Part shown: one piece after another, positions 63,932 through 64,000 of the stretch | How positions within the stretch are numbered: position 1 is the stretch's first letter | Layout of the letters: every line of letters begins with the position of its first letter | Origin: Physella acuta | Lineage: Eukaryota; Mollusca; Gastropoda; Physidae | Direction of reading: 5' to 3' | Length of the DNA stretch: 64,000 nt | Assembly (NCBI RefSeq): GCF_028476545.1 | Contig: NW_026732030.1 | Coordinates: 806,001 to 870,000 of the forward strand | Notes under the pieces: generated by a model | Database searches by the model: none | Seen by the model: only the letters and a program-made list of their open reading frames with translations | What the model was told of the DNA's origin: nothing | Position numbers and translations under genes: made by a program

Positions 63932-64000
<69 letters not shown>
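63781..64000. repeat. (CA)n-rich tract passing into (TA)n at the window end
   Basis: Interrupted ACACAC units with CAGA/CGCA variants from 63,781 to 63,957, then pure TA to the edge. Cys/Val-rich minus-strand frames are by-products. Confidence 0.93.

Overview
The window is eukaryotic nuclear DNA. It is AT-rich, with genes cut into many short exons by GT-AG introns, long microsatellites, several satellite arrays and many small DNA-transposon copies. The animal gene set (an SFI1 homologue, a cation-dependent mannose-6-phosphate receptor and a 10-cysteine prokineticin/astakine-like peptide), together with the repeat style, suggests an invertebrate animal. A mollusc, perhaps a gastropod, is my best guess, but that is inference.

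Left part (1-31,790). On the minus strand, 499-4193 is a seven-exon gene for an unrecognised 532-residue protein, followed by a small 95-codon minus-strand reading frame (5209-5496). On the plus strand, 6753-20155 is a complete SFI1 (centrin-binding, centriole/centrosome) gene. I could join 30 coding exons in phase to a 1473-residue product. A repeat-rich stretch follows (21.4-25.9 kb), including a hAT-type element with a perfect 8-bp target duplication. Then comes an eight-exon plus-strand gene (26,383-31,790) for a cation-dependent mannose-6-phosphate receptor. Its introns carry a Helentron-like element, a tRNA-derived SINE and an internally deleted piggyBac with TTAA duplications.

Middle part (33-51.5 kb) is dominated by tandem arrays: a 77-bp array, a 42-bp array (2.3 kb, open in two minus-strand frames), a 9.2-kb 21-bp satellite with higher-order structure, and a 23-bp array almost free of G on the plus strand. 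The 21-bp satellite fills nearly all of the single coding intron of a minus-strand gene. Its exons at 47,730-47,818 and 37,628-37,948 encode a short secreted protein with the ten-cysteine pattern of prokineticins/astakines.

Right part (52-64 kb) has few genes: microsatellites, minisatellites, a second copy of a 0.65-kb element also present in an SFI1 intron, repeats bearing palindromic CRE motifs (TGACGTCA), a cluster of GATA motifs, and near the end the first coding exon (MAED...) of a plus-strand gene. That gene probably starts at a TATA promoter near 59,857 and runs off the window.

The genes do not form an operon or a pathway. SFI1 acts at centrioles, the receptor in lysosomal enzyme sorting, and the prokineticin-like peptide outside the cell.
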